45,568 bases of DNA from Candidatus Rifleibacteriota bacterium (GCA_012517355.1 JAAYVD010000051.1:1-45568); one strand, 5' to 3'. Positions 1-8,600 are shown, counted from the stretch's first letter. Numbers and translations: made by a program. Notes: generated by a model not told the origin, from the sequence alone.

Positions 1-690
1 CCGGGCACCCCGACTGGTGCCGGTGCGTCCGCCCCGGCCCGGCCGGCCGGGGGGCGGCGGGCCACCGGGACGGCGGCCGCTCCGTCCACCCCGTTGACCG
101 CCGGAGTTGTTGCGGCTGGCCCCGCCCAGGTCGGCGATGGAGCGGGGCTTGGCCCGGCCATGCCGGAGGTGCCGTCGCTGCCGCCCCCGCCGACCCTCGA
201 GGAGGACCTGGCCCGGCTCGAGGCGATGAACTGGTTCCAGGCCAGCGTGATCCGCATCCGGCGCGGGGTGCACCCCGACCCGGAGATCGAGGCCCTGCTG
301 GCACGGCGGCTCGACCTGCCGCGGGACCGGTTCCAGGGTCCGATCGCGATCCGCTACCTGTCGACCCTGGCCTGGGTGGTCACCTTCTGCTCGGGGTCCT
401 GGGTGGCGTTGTGGGCCGTCGGAACCGCCCTCGGGTTCACCGAGTTCGTCTGGGCCCTGTCGGGGGCGATGACCACCCTCACCGCCGCCTTGCTGGGCCT
501 GGCGGTCTCGCAGCCGATCGTCTTCGTCGACGAGAAGGGTCTCGAGACCGCCGGCCTGGCCGAACTGGCGCGCCTGAAGGCGATGGCCGGCCTGGCGCAG
601 GACGTCAAGAACCCGTCGCCGGCCGCCCCGGCCGCGTCAGCCGCCGCCGCCGCGTCAGGCCGCCCGCCCGAACCGCCCCCCACCGTCTGA
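1..690 (+). CDS. Membrane protein of unknown function, 5' end missing
   Basis: The frame is open from base 1 to the TGA at 688-690, so the gene begins outside the window. The visible part starts with a Pro/Ala/Gly-rich stretch. A charged segment around bases 195-345 follows (EEDLARLEAMNW...), then two hydrophobic segments at about bases 355-440 and 455-520 that look like a transmembrane hairpin. The tail is Ala/Pro-rich and probably disordered. A TTG at 94 could serve as a start, but the composition upstream is equally coding-like, so I treat the gene as partial. I do not recognise a family. It converges on the gene at 821-1312. Confidence 0.6.
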   Translation, partial: PGTPTGAGASAPARPAGGRRATGTAAAPSTPLTAGVVAAGPAQVGDGAGLGPAMPEVPSLPPPPTLEEDLARLEAMNWFQASVIRIRRGVHPDPEIEALLARRLDLPRDRFQGPIAIRYLSTLAWVVTFCSGSWVALWAVGTALGFTEFVWALSGAMTTLTAALLGLAVSQPIVFVDEKGLETAGLAELARLKAMAGLAQDVKNPSPAAPAASAAAAASGRPPEPPPTV

Positions 691-820
691 CTCCGCCGCA
701 GACCTGATTCCCGGCCACCCGCCCCCAGACAGCCGGATGGCCCTCGTTGCCGCCACGGATGGCGGCGCGAACCGCCCGGTCCTGTCTCACCGGGAGGCAG
801 GTGGCCGGGCGGTCAATCCC

Positions 821-1312
821 CTACTGCCACACCGACGAGAGTTCGCCGGTCTTGGGGATCCAGGTGACCTGGTAGTCGCGGCCGAGGGTGTGGAAGTGGA
901 AGCGGACCTTCGCGGTGTCGAGGTCGTAGGGCGCGATGTCGAGCTTGTTGTGCTTCCAGAAGGAGACGGGGTGGTGCCGGTCCATGTGGAAGTTCTTATA
1001 CGAGAGGTCGCGGCCCAGGCTGGAGGGGGACTGCTTCCAGCGGACCACATCCTGGTCGGAACCGAAGGCGCGGTCGAGATACTCGACGTTGTTCAGAACG
1101 ATTTTTCCCTTCAGGCAGGTGATCTGGTACCGAAGATGGTCGATGGCGGAATCGGTGGTCGTCCAGCCCAGGAGCAACTGGTCGAACCGGATCAGGACCT
1201 GTCCGTCGAGGAAGAGGGTGGCGTCCTGCCGGCTGTAGCTTCCGGCGTGGGCGGTCCCCACCAGGGACAACGCGAGAACGGCGACCAGGAGAGCCTTGGA
1301 CCAAACCTTCAT
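821..1312 (-). CDS. Small exported protein of unknown function
   Basis: 163 residues. The ATG at 1312 was chosen because AAGGAG lies 7 bases upstream and because it exposes a classic signal peptide: MKVWSKA, a hydrophobic core, then THAHA-like small residues (TAHA) before GSYSR. In-frame codons further upstream would bury this signal. The mature part is about 140 residues, rich in aromatic and basic residues (YKNFHMDRHHPVSFWKH), with no cysteines forming an obvious pair beyond one Cys. It probably acts in the periplasm or on the surface. No family was recognised. Its promoter is read at 1358-1387, divergent from polX. Confidence 0.72.
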   Translation of the reverse strand: MKVWSKALLVAVLALSLVGTAHAGSYSRQDATLFLDGQVLIRFDQLLLGWTTTDSAIDHLRYQITCLKGKIVLNNVEYLDRAFGSDQDVVRWKQSPSSLGRDLSYKNFHMDRHHPVSFWKHNKLDIAPYDLDTAKVRFHFHTLGRDYQVTWIPKTGELSSVWQ

Positions 1313-1357
1313 GGAACGACTCCTTTCAACCGGGTGTGACCTCGGGGAGGCCGCCCC

Positions 1358-1387
1358 ATTTTCCCCCAACCCCGCCGCCGAATGCAA
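1358..1387 (-). promoter_or_regulatory. Promoter of the exported protein gene
   Basis: Read on the minus strand: TTGCAT (1387-1382), an 18-base spacer, then GAAAAT (1363-1358). The predicted start of transcription is near 1351, which leaves a leader of about 39 bases containing the AAGGAG ribosome site. The -10 is imperfect. Confidence 0.45.
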
Positions 1388-1637
1388 CCGCCCGAATTCC
1401 TGGGTATTTCGGGGACACATGACCTCATGCTCTCCCGCACCTTCCCCCGTATCTGGAGTCCTGCCTGGCAAAGGCCCTGGAGGAGCGAGCCGCGGATGAA
1501 CGCCGATGGACGCGGAGCGAGCGGTTCGAAATCCGGAACTGGGCTCTTGGTGAGGGCCGTTGACCAAGCAGGATTTCCCGTCGTGTCCCAGAAGGTTCTT
1601 CGGAGGGCAAGGGCGGGGCGGGGGTGGGGGATTCTGG

Positions 1638-1653
1638 TATAATCGGCTCATCT
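1638..1653 (+). promoter_or_regulatory. Perfect -10 box directly in front of polX
   Basis: TATAAT at 1638-1643 is preceded by TGG (an extended -10), and the polX ATG follows only 10 bases later at 1654. Transcription would begin about 4 bases before the ATG, so no Shine-Dalgarno sequence can be present in the mRNA. No convincing -35 is visible. The 341 bases from 1313 to 1653 otherwise hold only this promoter, the divergent one, and a degenerate CGGATGnACGC-type short repeat at 1491-1517. Confidence 0.55.
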
Positions 1654-3375
1654 ATGGAAGAGCGCGAACGGCTGGTAGACCTGTTGCGGGAGTTGGCGAC
1701 CCTGCTCGAGCTGGGCGGGGAGAACCCCTTCAAGATCCGGGCCTACGAGGGGGCGGTGCGGTTCCTCGAAACGAGCCCGCTGCCGCTTTCGGCGATCCAG
1801 GCCGACCCGCCCAAGGGGTTCGGGAAGGGCTTGCTGGAGAAGATCGAGGAGTTCCGGCGGACGGGGGGGCTGGCCGAGGTCGACCGGCTGCGCGGGGCCT
1901 TCCCGCCCGGGGTGTTCGACCTGCTGCGGGTGCAGGGGCTCGGCCCGAAGAAGGTCAAGCACCTGTTCGAGGAACTGAAGATCGCCTCGCTGGAGCAGCT
2001 GGAGCTGGCCTGCCGGCAGGACCGGCTGCTCGGGGTGAAGGGGTTCGGGGAGAAGAGCCAGGCCAACATCCTTCAGGGCATCTCGTTCCTGAAGACGTTC
2101 AAGGGGCAGTTCCTGTACGCCGAGGCCGAGGCCGAAGCGGCGCGGCTGGTCGGCTTCCTGCGGGAGCGGCTGGGTCCCGACCTCCCTCTCGAGGTGGCGG
2201 GCAGCCTGCGGCGGCGCAAGGAAGTGGTGAAGGACATCGACCTGCTGGCGGCGAGCGACGGCCCGGCGGCGGTGATGGCGGCCTTCCTGGCCTGGCCTGG
2301 GAAGGCGCGGGTGTTGGCCGAAGGCGAGACCAAGTCGGCGATCGTGCTCGCCAGCGGGCTGCAGGTCGATTTGCGGGTGGTGTCCCCCGACTCGTTCGGA
2401 CCGGCGCTGTGCTATTTCACCGGCTCGAAGGAGCACAACACACAGGTGCGCGGCCTGGCCCAGGATTCGGGTTGCAAGCTGAACGAATACGGTTTGTACA
2501 AAGACGGAAAAACGTCACCGATGGCCAGCGAGGAAGAGGTCTACCGGGCCCTGGGCCTGCCGTTCATTCCGCCCGAGCTGCGCGAGGGGCTGGACGAGAT
2601 CGACCTGGCCCGGTCGGGGAGGCTGCCCGACCTGGTCGGGGAGGCCGACCTGCGCGGCGCCCTGCATGCCCACTCCACCTTCTCGGACGGGCGGGCGACG
2701 GTGGTGGAGATGGCGGCGGCGGCGAAGAAGATGGGCTGGTCGTGGTTTGGCCTGTCCGACCATTCGCGCTCGGCGCATTACGCGCACGGGCTCGAGATCG
2801 ACCGCGTGCGCGAGCAGTGGGCGGTCATCGACGACCTGAACGCCCGGTCGCGGAAGTTCCAGGTGTTGAAGGGCATCGAGTCGGACATCCTGGCCGACGG
2901 GGGGCTCGACTATCCGCGCGAGGTGCTCGAGGGGTTCGATTTCGTCGTGGCCTCGGTGCACGGGCAGATGTCGATGCCCGCGGGGGAGATGACGAAACGG
3001 GTGCTGACCGCGCTCGAGAACCCGTTCACGGCGGTGCTGGGGCATCCCACCGGCCGGCTGCTGCTGGAGCGGGAAGGGTTCGGCATCGACCTCGAGGCGG
3101 TGCTCGGGGCCTGCGTCCGGCTCGGGGTGGCGGTCGAGATCAACGCCAACCCGCACCGGCTCGACCTCGACTGGCGGAGGATCCGGGCCTGGCGCGAGTC
3201 GGGCCTGCGGTTCGTCATCGGGCCGGACGCCCACGAGCCGGCCGGTCTGGCCCACGTGCGGTACGGGGTCGGTCTGGCCCGCAAGGGCGGCCTCACCCGG
3301 GAGTCCCTGTTGAACTGCCTGGACGCCGACGAGGCCCGGGCCGCCCTGCGGGCCCGAAGGAGGAACCACCGATGA
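1654..3375 (+). CDS. polX: DNA polymerase/3'-5' exonuclease PolX
   Basis: 573 residues, the usual length for bacterial PolX, which acts in base-excision repair and gap filling. The N-terminal 8-kDa-like and helix-hairpin-helix part (about 1-140, with LLRVQGLGPKKVKHLF and LLGVKGFGEKSQANIL) binds DNA. The polymerase core carries AGSLRRRKEVVKDIDLL with the metal-binding Asp pair, VDLRVV with the third Asp, and YFTGSKEHN. The C-terminal PHP phosphoesterase domain (about 335-560) shows LHAHSTFSDG, LSDHS, KGIESDIL, SVHG, LGHPTGR, EINANPHRLDL and GPDAH, so the exonuclease site looks complete. The ATG at 1654 is chosen over a GTG at 1624, because the latter lies upstream of the -10 box. The stop overlaps the nth start (ATGA). 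Confidence 0.96.
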   Translation: MEERERLVDLLRELATLLELGGENPFKIRAYEGAVRFLETSPLPLSAIQADPPKGFGKGLLEKIEEFRRTGGLAEVDRLRGAFPPGVFDLLRVQGLGPKKVKHLFEELKIASLEQLELACRQDRLLGVKGFGEKSQANILQGISFLKTFKGQFLYAEAEAEAARLVGFLRERLGPDLPLEVAGSLRRRKEVVKDIDLLAASDGPAAVMAAFLAWPGKARVLAEGETKSAIVLASGLQVDLRVVSPDSFGPALCYFTGSKEHNTQVRGLAQDSGCKLNEYGLYKDGKTSPMASEEEVYRALGLPFIPPELREGLDEIDLARSGRLPDLVGEADLRGALHAHSTFSDGRATVVEMAAAAKKMGWSWFGLSDHSRSAHYAHGLEIDRVREQWAVIDDLNARSRKFQVLKGIESDILADGGLDYPREVLEGFDFVVASVHGQMSMPAGEMTKRVLTALENPFTAVLGHPTGRLLLEREGFGIDLEAVLGACVRLGVAVEINANPHRLDLDWRRIRAWRESGLRFVIGPDAHEPAGLAHVRYGVGLARKGGLTRESLLNCLDADEARAALRARRRNHR

Positions 3376-4142
3376 CCCCCCGGAAAGGTGTGACCAGCGA
3401 CCGGAAGCAGTCACGAGCCAAGGCGAAAAGCGCTTCCCCCCGTCCTTCCGTCCCGACCGGTCGCGGTCGGACGGTGACGGAACCCCGGCCCAAGGGGGCG
3501 ACGACCCCTGGCCGGGAGGTCCTGCCGCAGATGATCGCGGTCCTGAAGAAGACCTACCCGGGGGCGACCTGCGCCCTGACGCACGCCGACCCGTTGCAGT
3601 TGCTGGTGGCGACGATCCTGTCGGCCCAATGTACCGACGCGCGGGTCAACATGGTGACCCCGGGCCTGTTCCGGAAATTCCCGACGGCGGCCGATTTCGC
3701 CCGGGCCGACCTGGAGACGCTGGCCGGCGAGATCCGGTCGACCGGGTTCTTCATGAACAAGGCCAGGAGCATCCTGGGCTGCTGCCGTCAGCTCGTCGAC
3801 AGGCACGGCGGCCAGGTGCCGGCCGACCTGGACGCCCTGGTGGCGTTGCCCGGGGTCGGCCGCAAGACCGCCAACGTGGTGCTGGGCACCGCCTTCGGGA
3901 TCGCGGCGGGGGTGGTGGTCGACACGCACGTCAAGCGGCTGTCCGGGCGGCTGGGCCTGAGCGTCGAGACCGACCCCGAGAAGATCGAGGCCGACCTGAT
4001 GGCCATCGTGCCGCGCGAGGACTGGATCGCCTTTTCCCACCTGCTGATCCTGCACGGCCGGGCCCGGTGCGATGCCCGCAAGCCCGACTGCGCCGGGTGC
4101 GAGATCGGGGCGCTCTGCCCGAAGATCCTCGACCGGGCCTGA
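3372..4142 (+). CDS. nth: Endonuclease III (DNA glycosylase/AP lyase)
   Basis: 256 residues. It removes oxidised pyrimidines and nicks abasic sites in base-excision repair. The catalytic core carries the helix-hairpin-helix LPGVGRKTANVVLG with the reactive Lys, the catalytic Asp in VVDTHVKR, and a complete C-x6-C-x2-C-x5-C [4Fe-4S] cluster near the C-terminus (CDARKPDCAGCEIGALC). The first 45 or so residues are a basic, disordered extension that is absent from the shortest family members. The start is fixed by AAGGAGG at 3357-3363, inside the end of polX. The ATGA overlap with polX indicates translational coupling of the two repair enzymes. Confidence 0.96.
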   Translation: MTPRKGVTSDRKQSRAKAKSASPRPSVPTGRGRTVTEPRPKGATTPGREVLPQMIAVLKKTYPGATCALTHADPLQLLVATILSAQCTDARVNMVTPGLFRKFPTAADFARADLETLAGEIRSTGFFMNKARSILGCCRQLVDRHGGQVPADLDALVALPGVGRKTANVVLGTAFGIAAGVVVDTHVKRLSGRLGLSVETDPEKIEADLMAIVPREDWIAFSHLLILHGRARCDARKPDCAGCEIGALCPKILDRA

Positions 4143-4188
4143 GGGCCCCCCTGAAAGGCCCGGGCAGCCCCCTTCCCGCCGGGTCTCC

Positions 4189-4220
4189 GTCCGGAACGGC
4201 ATCTCCTGAGTGTTCCGGAC
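4189..4220. terminator. Hairpin between convergent genes, possible bidirectional terminator
   Basis: GTCCGGAAC (4189-4197) and GTTCCGGAC (4212-4220) form a perfect 9-bp stem with a 14-base loop, between the convergent nth and ankyrin genes. There is no T-tract on either side, so intrinsic termination is not certain. Confidence 0.4.
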
Positions 4221-4303
4221 CTGATCCGGAATGCCGCGGCGAAGAAGGGAAGACCGCGGCCGGCATCGCTGAGGGTTCTTTCCGGCGAACCGCCGCGGGT
4301 GGG

Positions 4304-5332
4304 TTACTTTCCGGGGGATCCCGGGCGGCGTCCGAGGGCGGTGAGGATCCTTTCGAGGGTGTCTTCCCGCCACACCTGGCTGCGGGCCAGGGAGGCGGGA
4401 GTCTGGCCGTCGCGGGTGGAGGTGGCAGGATCGGCCCCGGCGGCGAGGAGGAATTCCACCATGCCTGGCCGCTGTTGGAAGATCGCCTCGTGGAGGAGGG
4501 TTCCGGCGCCTCCCGGAGGGCGGTGGTCGACGTGGGCTCCCAGGCTGACGAGGAAACTGGCGACGGTCACCGCCTCGAGGTCGAGGGTTTCGGTGAGGAG
4601 GCGGTTGGCGACGTCGGTCCGCCGTTCGGGGGGGAGGCGGTCGAGCAGGAGCCGGAGGGTGTCGAGGTGGTCGTTGTGGGCCGCCCAGGCCAGGGGATCG
4701 CGTTGATCCCAAGGTGTGGTGGGGAGCGGGACCCCGGCGGCGAGCAGGCGGGCCACCTCGGCGGTGCGTCCCTGGCGGAGAGCGGACCAGAGGTCGGCCT
4801 GTCCACTGGCCAGACCGGGCGGGTAGGTGGTGCTGAACGGTTCTCCAGGGCCGTGGACCGAGCAGACCACCCAGACCTTGCCGGGGGCGGTGGCCAGGGT
4901 GAAGCTGCCGGACTCGTGGAAGGTGGAGGCGCCGATGGTGGAGAGCAGGGGGATCGGCAGCATGAGATTCTGGACCAGCCGGAACTCGATGTCCTCCCAG
5001 AATTTCTGCCAGGCTCCAGGGGGATCGGGAAGGTAGCCGCCAGGGCAGGTCACCATCTCCGGGTCACTGAAATCGTAGCCTGGGCGGCGGAAGTATCCCT
5101 CGCGGACGAGGCGGTCGATGGTGGGGGTGGCGATGCCGGTGACGGAGGAGGGGCGGTCGAGGTTGGCATCATGGACGGCCCGGGCCACCACCCGCATGAT
5201 GAGCCGGCAATTCCCGCGGCGCCAGGGCCCCGGCCCGTCGAAGCATCCGATGGGGTCGTGCAGGGCATACCACAGGACGAAGACGACGAAGGGAAGCCAG
5301 AAGAGGCGCTTCCCCCAGGAATCGGCGGCCAT
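4304..5332 (-). CDS. Membrane-anchored protein with pilin-like region and C-terminal ankyrin repeats
   Basis: 342 residues. A single N-terminal hydrophobic segment (LFWLPFVVFVLWYALH, about 10-25) is followed by NCRLIMRVVARAVHDANLD. The same region has LVREGYFRRP, TCPGGY and VVCSVHG. This order (Cys-x-x-x-Met-Arg helix, a GY turn, CPxGGY, then Cys-x-x-His-Gly) resembles the C-terminal part of type II/IV pseudopilins such as ComGC- or GspG-like proteins. That match is from memory. From about residue 180 there are three or four ankyrin repeats (DLWSALRQGRTAEVARLLAAG, LLHEAIFQQRPGMVEFLLAAG). It starts one base after the stop of the glycosyltransferase gene, so the two are one operon. Function unknown; a protein-binding role is likely. 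Confidence 0.75.
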   Translation of the reverse strand: MAADSWGKRLFWLPFVVFVLWYALHDPIGCFDGPGPWRRGNCRLIMRVVARAVHDANLDRPSSVTGIATPTIDRLVREGYFRRPGYDFSDPEMVTCPGGYLPDPPGAWQKFWEDIEFRLVQNLMLPIPLLSTIGASTFHESGSFTLATAPGKVWVVCSVHGPGEPFSTTYPPGLASGQADLWSALRQGRTAEVARLLAAGVPLPTTPWDQRDPLAWAAHNDHLDTLRLLLDRLPPERRTDVANRLLTETLDLEAVTVASFLVSLGAHVDHRPPGGAGTLLHEAIFQQRPGMVEFLLAAGADPATSTRDGQTPASLARSQVWREDTLERILTALGRRPGSPGK

Positions 5333-5333
5333 G

Positions 5334-6788
5334 CTATCCGGCGGCGGCCGTGGGGGCCGTGGGGGTCCCCGGGCGGCTGGCGACGGCGATGAGGGAAAGG
5401 CCGGGCCAGGGCAGCAGGGGGTCGATCCGGCGGAACAGCCAGACCAGGTGGTCGTAGATCTTCATCGGGAGGCGGCCGAGGGTGGAGCCGCCCAGCACCT
5501 TGCCGCGGAACCACCAACCGATGACGCCCGGCTTGTTGAAATCGACCAGGCGTTCGAGGGCGAACCCGGCGGCGGTCAATTTCCGCTCGAGATCGGGGCG
5601 GGCATATCGCCGGACGTGGCGGCCGGCCCGGTCGAGGTTGCAGAACAGGTGGGGGCCTTGCGGCACCATGAGGATCAGGCGGCCGCCGGGCTGGAGGGTG
5701 TCGTGCAGGCGGCGTAGGGCGGCCTCGTCGTCTTCGAGATGCTGGAGGATGTTCAGGCAGATGATGGTGTCCTGGGAGGAGGCGAGGTCGCGGAAATCGT
5801 CGGGGTTGGCCAGGTCGAGGCGGCGCACGTCGGCCCGGCCTTCGTGGCCGAACCGTGACTGCAGGGTGGCGAGGTAGGTGTCGTGGATGTCGCTGGCGAT
5901 ATACCCGTCGCGGGGGAGGAACCGGCCGGTCAGGTTGCCGATGCGGGCCCCGAGTTCGAGGATGCGGGCGCCGAGGAAGGGGCGGATGACGTCGCCCAGC
6001 CAGCCGGTGAAGCGGGGGGCCAGGCTGGCCTGGTGATGGGGGTCGTCATCGACGCCGGTGTAGCAGTCGTCGATGAGCCAGAACTTGACGATGTAGTACA
6101 GGGCCCAGAGGCCGTCCCGCCAGGAGATTTTCTTCCCTTCCTCATAGGTCCGACCTTTGTACGAGATTGGCACTTCGTACACACGCAGGCGCCGTTTGGC
6201 AATCTTGGCCGTCAGTTCGGGTTCGAGGCCGAACCCGGAAGACCGGATGGGGATGCTCTTGAGCAGCGGGGCCCGGAACATCTTGTAGCCGGTCTCCATG
6301 TCGGTCACGGTCAGGTTGGTGAACAGGTTGGACAGGGTGGTGAGGCCCCAGTTCATGAGGGTGTGCCGGAAATGGAGGACGCGGCGGAAGTCGGCGACGA
6401 GGTAGCGTGAGCCGAACACGACGTCGGCATCGCCTTCCAGCATGGGTCTGAGCAGGCGGGAATACTCGCCGGGGTCGTACTCGAGATCGGCGTCCTGGAA
6501 GACGATGACCTCGCCGTCGGCGTGTGTGATGCCGGTGCGGATGGCCCCGGTCTTGCCCTGGTTGCGTTCGTGGAAGACGGCCAGGATCTGGGGATGCCGG
6601 GCGGCCAGGTCGCGGAGGAGGTCGCGGGAGCCGTCGGTGGATCCGTCGTCGACGACGACCAGTTGGATGGAGGCGATGCCCGGCTGGCCTTCTTGCGCCA
6701 GGACCTTCCGGACGACGGTGGCGAGCGTGAACCGCTCGTTGTAGACCGGCATGACGACCGACAGCCGGAAGGGGGGGCACTGTTTCAT
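5334..6788 (-). CDS. Glycosyltransferase family 2 fused to a SAM-dependent methyltransferase
   Basis: 484 residues in two domains. Residues 1-245 are a GT-A fold of the dolichyl-phosphate/DPM1-like type: LSVVMPVYNE, VVDDGSTDGS, the nucleotide-metal motif FQDADLEYDP, FGSRY, TDMETGYKMFR, and EPELTAKIAK with VPISYKGRTYEEGKKI. Residues 265-460 are a class I methyltransferase with ILELGARIGN (the SAM loop, with GARIGN in place of the usual GxGxG), ICLNILQHLEDDEAAL and LQPGGRLILMVP. The first domain probably transfers a sugar to a lipid or polyprenyl phosphate; the substrate of the second is unknown. No multi-spanning membrane segment is seen. A near-perfect promoter precedes it at 6821-6849, and it is followed by the ankyrin gene. 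Confidence 0.88.
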   Translation of the reverse strand: MKQCPPFRLSVVMPVYNERFTLATVVRKVLAQEGQPGIASIQLVVVDDGSTDGSRDLLRDLAARHPQILAVFHERNQGKTGAIRTGITHADGEVIVFQDADLEYDPGEYSRLLRPMLEGDADVVFGSRYLVADFRRVLHFRHTLMNWGLTTLSNLFTNLTVTDMETGYKMFRAPLLKSIPIRSSGFGLEPELTAKIAKRRLRVYEVPISYKGRTYEEGKKISWRDGLWALYYIVKFWLIDDCYTGVDDDPHHQASLAPRFTGWLGDVIRPFLGARILELGARIGNLTGRFLPRDGYIASDIHDTYLATLQSRFGHEGRADVRRLDLANPDDFRDLASSQDTIICLNILQHLEDDEAALRRLHDTLQPGGRLILMVPQGPHLFCNLDRAGRHVRRYARPDLERKLTAAGFALERLVDFNKPGVIGWWFRGKVLGGSTLGRLPMKIYDHLVWLFRRIDPLLPWPGLSLIAVASRPGTPTAPTAAAG

Positions 6789-6820
6789 CTCTACCCTTCG
6801 GGGGGGGGAAGGCTGGCAAC

Positions 6821-6849
6821 ATGCTAGTGGAATGGAGAGGAACTGTCAA
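6821..6849 (-). promoter_or_regulatory. Near-consensus sigma-70-type promoter of the glycosyltransferase operon
   Basis: On the minus strand: TTGACA (6849-6844), a spacer of exactly 17 bases, then TAGCAT (6826-6821). The -35 is a perfect match. It leaves a leader of about 25 bases before the ATG at 6788. Confidence 0.7.
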
Positions 6850-6971
6850 ACCTTGGCCGGGGCATCCTCACCTGGGTTCGCCGGTTCCCATCGGGCCATG
6901 GGGGTGCCCGGAACCGTCGACCGGGGGGCGGATCCGCCCTGCCGAAGCGGCGCGGTCGGGTGGAGCGACGG

Positions 6972-7001
6972 TTGCCGGGGCCGCGGGGTGTCTGTTACCA
7001 T
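6972..7001 (+). promoter_or_regulatory. Promoter of the YkgJ-type gene
   Basis: TTGCCG (6972-6977), an 18-base spacer, then TACCAT (6996-7001). It implies a leader of about 80 bases before the ATG at 7088. The divergent region 6789-7087 holds only this promoter and the one at 6821-6849. Confidence 0.5.
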
Positions 7002-7087
7002 GTGGAAGACGGCTCGTGGAAGCCTGCGGACGGGCGGATGCTCCGGGGTGAAAGGGCCAGGACCACAGGTTGTACAAAACGAGAAAA

Positions 7088-7603
7088 ATGGTTGAACATT
7101 CCCTGCCCGCCCGGTTCGCCGGGCCTGAGGAGGCATTCGCCTGCCACCCGGGCTGTACCGCCTGCTGCCGCGGGGTGTTGTCGCTGTCGGTTCCCGAATT
7201 GGGGCGGGTGGGGGCGGTGGTCGGGACGTTGCCTCCCTCCCAGGAAGGCTGCCCGTTCCGGACCGCCCAGGGCTGCGCGGTCTACGCGGTCCGGCCGTTC
7301 ATGTGCCGGCTGTTCGGATTCCAGTATCTGCACCCCGGGCTGCGGGGGCAGCCCTTCTGTCCGCGGTTCACCCGTACCCGCCCGGGAGACCGCGAGGCGG
7401 GGTCGTTCCGCGAGTATCTCGCCTTCTGCGAGGAGGAGGGGTTCGTGCTGCTCGGCCAAACCCCAGATGTGGAGGAAGAAGACCGGGCGGTGGCCGACAA
7501 CCGGCGGGCCCTGGCGCGGCATCCCGAGGTGCTCCGATTCCTGTCGCTGCTGACCGGCGGGGAACGCTGTCGTCCGGACCGGTCCGGCCAGGAGCGGCCC
7601 TGA
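7088..7603 (+). CDS. YkgJ-family Cys-cluster protein (putative Zn/Fe-binding)
   Basis: 171 residues. The N-terminal half has the family signature: CHPGCTACCRG, CPF, GCAVYAVRPFMCRLFG, and a further Cys in PFCPRF. These give the eight or so cysteines thought to chelate zinc or an iron-sulfur cluster. The remainder is a helical tail rich in acidic residues. Biochemical function in this family is poorly established. The ATG at 7088 is preferred to an in-frame TTG at 7070; neither has a strong ribosome site. It is monocistronic and converges on the lipoprotein gene. The 261 bases between them hold no gene I can support. Confidence 0.85.
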   Translation: MVEHSLPARFAGPEEAFACHPGCTACCRGVLSLSVPELGRVGAVVGTLPPSQEGCPFRTAQGCAVYAVRPFMCRLFGFQYLHPGLRGQPFCPRFTRTRPGDREAGSFREYLAFCEEEGFVLLGQTPDVEEEDRAVADNRRALARHPEVLRFLSLLTGGERCRPDRSGQERP

Positions 7604-7864
7604 TCGTCGGGAACCTGGATCCCGATCACCCTTCGCCGGCTTCCTTGGCCGGGAGAGGGCCAGCGGATCCCGGGAACCCGTTCGCCGGTACCCATGGCCG
7701 CAGGGATGGGTGGTCGGGCCCGGCGTTCGGCCCACGGCCAGCTTGCGATGCGGGAAACCGGCGGTCCGCGCCGTCTTCCGTGGCGGCCGGGGGAAGCCCT
7801 TCCGACATCGTGTTGGTCAGGCCTGGCGTCGCCGCTCCGAACAGAATCCCCTGGCGCCGGAAGG

Positions 7865-8593
7865 TCAATCCTCGGCCGGGGTTCGCAGCAGCAGGTCCTG
7901 AAGGGGGCGGGTGCCGTCGGGGTGCCAGGTGACCGATGCCACCCGCCCCTGGCGGAATTGGCGGGTGCCGCGGGTGGTCACCCCGAAGGAGGCGGCCTCG
8001 GCGTAGCCTCCTTTCACGGTCTCGAGGAAGGCGCGGTATTTCCGCAGGTCGGGGGTACCCGGGTTCCATGTGAAACGGACCCCGACTTCGGAGGTCGGTT
8101 CCCCGTCGGGGGTCCGGACGAACTCGAGTTCGCAGGAAAAGAGGGTGCGGGCGCGGGGGTCGAACAGGGTGAGGGTGCGGCGCCAGGCGGCGGCTCCGTC
8201 GTCCCAGGCGAACAGGGCCCAGCTTTCCCCGTTCGGCCAGCGGATCTCGGCGGCGTCGACCAGGATTCCCCGCCAGCAGGAGGGTAGCCGGAACCGGTCG
8301 CCGAGGCGGGGTTGGAAGAGCAGGGTGCCGGGTCGCGGGTCGTCGCCCCGTTCGAGGAACAGGCGGAGGGTGCCGCGGATGTCCTCCCGGCTTTTGATGG
8401 CCATCTCGGCGGAATCGCCGGCCGCCGACAGGGGAAACACCCGGTCGCGCCAGGCCAGGCGCGGCCCCTTCCGGCCGCCGACGCCGATCTTCGGCATGGG
8501 GATGCCGCCGATGCACCCCGCCAGCAGAACCGCCAAGGCGGAGCAGGCAAGGAGAAAGGGTGTAGATCTCGTTCGTGTCAGGCCGCCAGCCAT
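7865..8593 (-). CDS. Putative lipoprotein of unknown function
   Basis: 242 residues from the ATG at 8593. The N-terminus is a lipoprotein signal: MAGGLTRTR, a hydrophobic core, then the lipobox LLAGC. The mature part, about 210 residues, looks beta-rich (ELEFVRTPDGEPTSEVGVRFTW, GRVASVTWHPDGTRPLQDLLL). I know of no match. A second ATG at 8602 overlaps the -10 box of the promoter at 8601-8629, so 8593 is chosen. Transcription would then begin at the A of the start codon, making the message leaderless. It is probably anchored in the inner or outer membrane. Confidence 0.75.
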   Translation of the reverse strand: MAGGLTRTRSTPFLLACSALAVLLAGCIGGIPMPKIGVGGRKGPRLAWRDRVFPLSAAGDSAEMAIKSREDIRGTLRLFLERGDDPRPGTLLFQPRLGDRFRLPSCWRGILVDAAEIRWPNGESWALFAWDDGAAAWRRTLTLFDPRARTLFSCELEFVRTPDGEPTSEVGVRFTWNPGTPDLRKYRAFLETVKGGYAEAASFGVTTRGTRQFRQGRVASVTWHPDGTRPLQDLLLRTPAED

Positions 8594-8600
8594 GCGGGCC

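Noticed and set aside
1560-3371. Long in-frame extension upstream of nth
   Set aside because: It lies entirely inside polX in another frame. The nth ATG at 3372 has a perfect ribosome site.
7573-7586. Perfect 14-base palindrome CCGGACCGGTCCGG near the end of the YkgJ-type gene
   Set aside because: It lies inside the coding sequence with no loop and is readily explained by GC-rich codons, so I do not call an operator or terminator.
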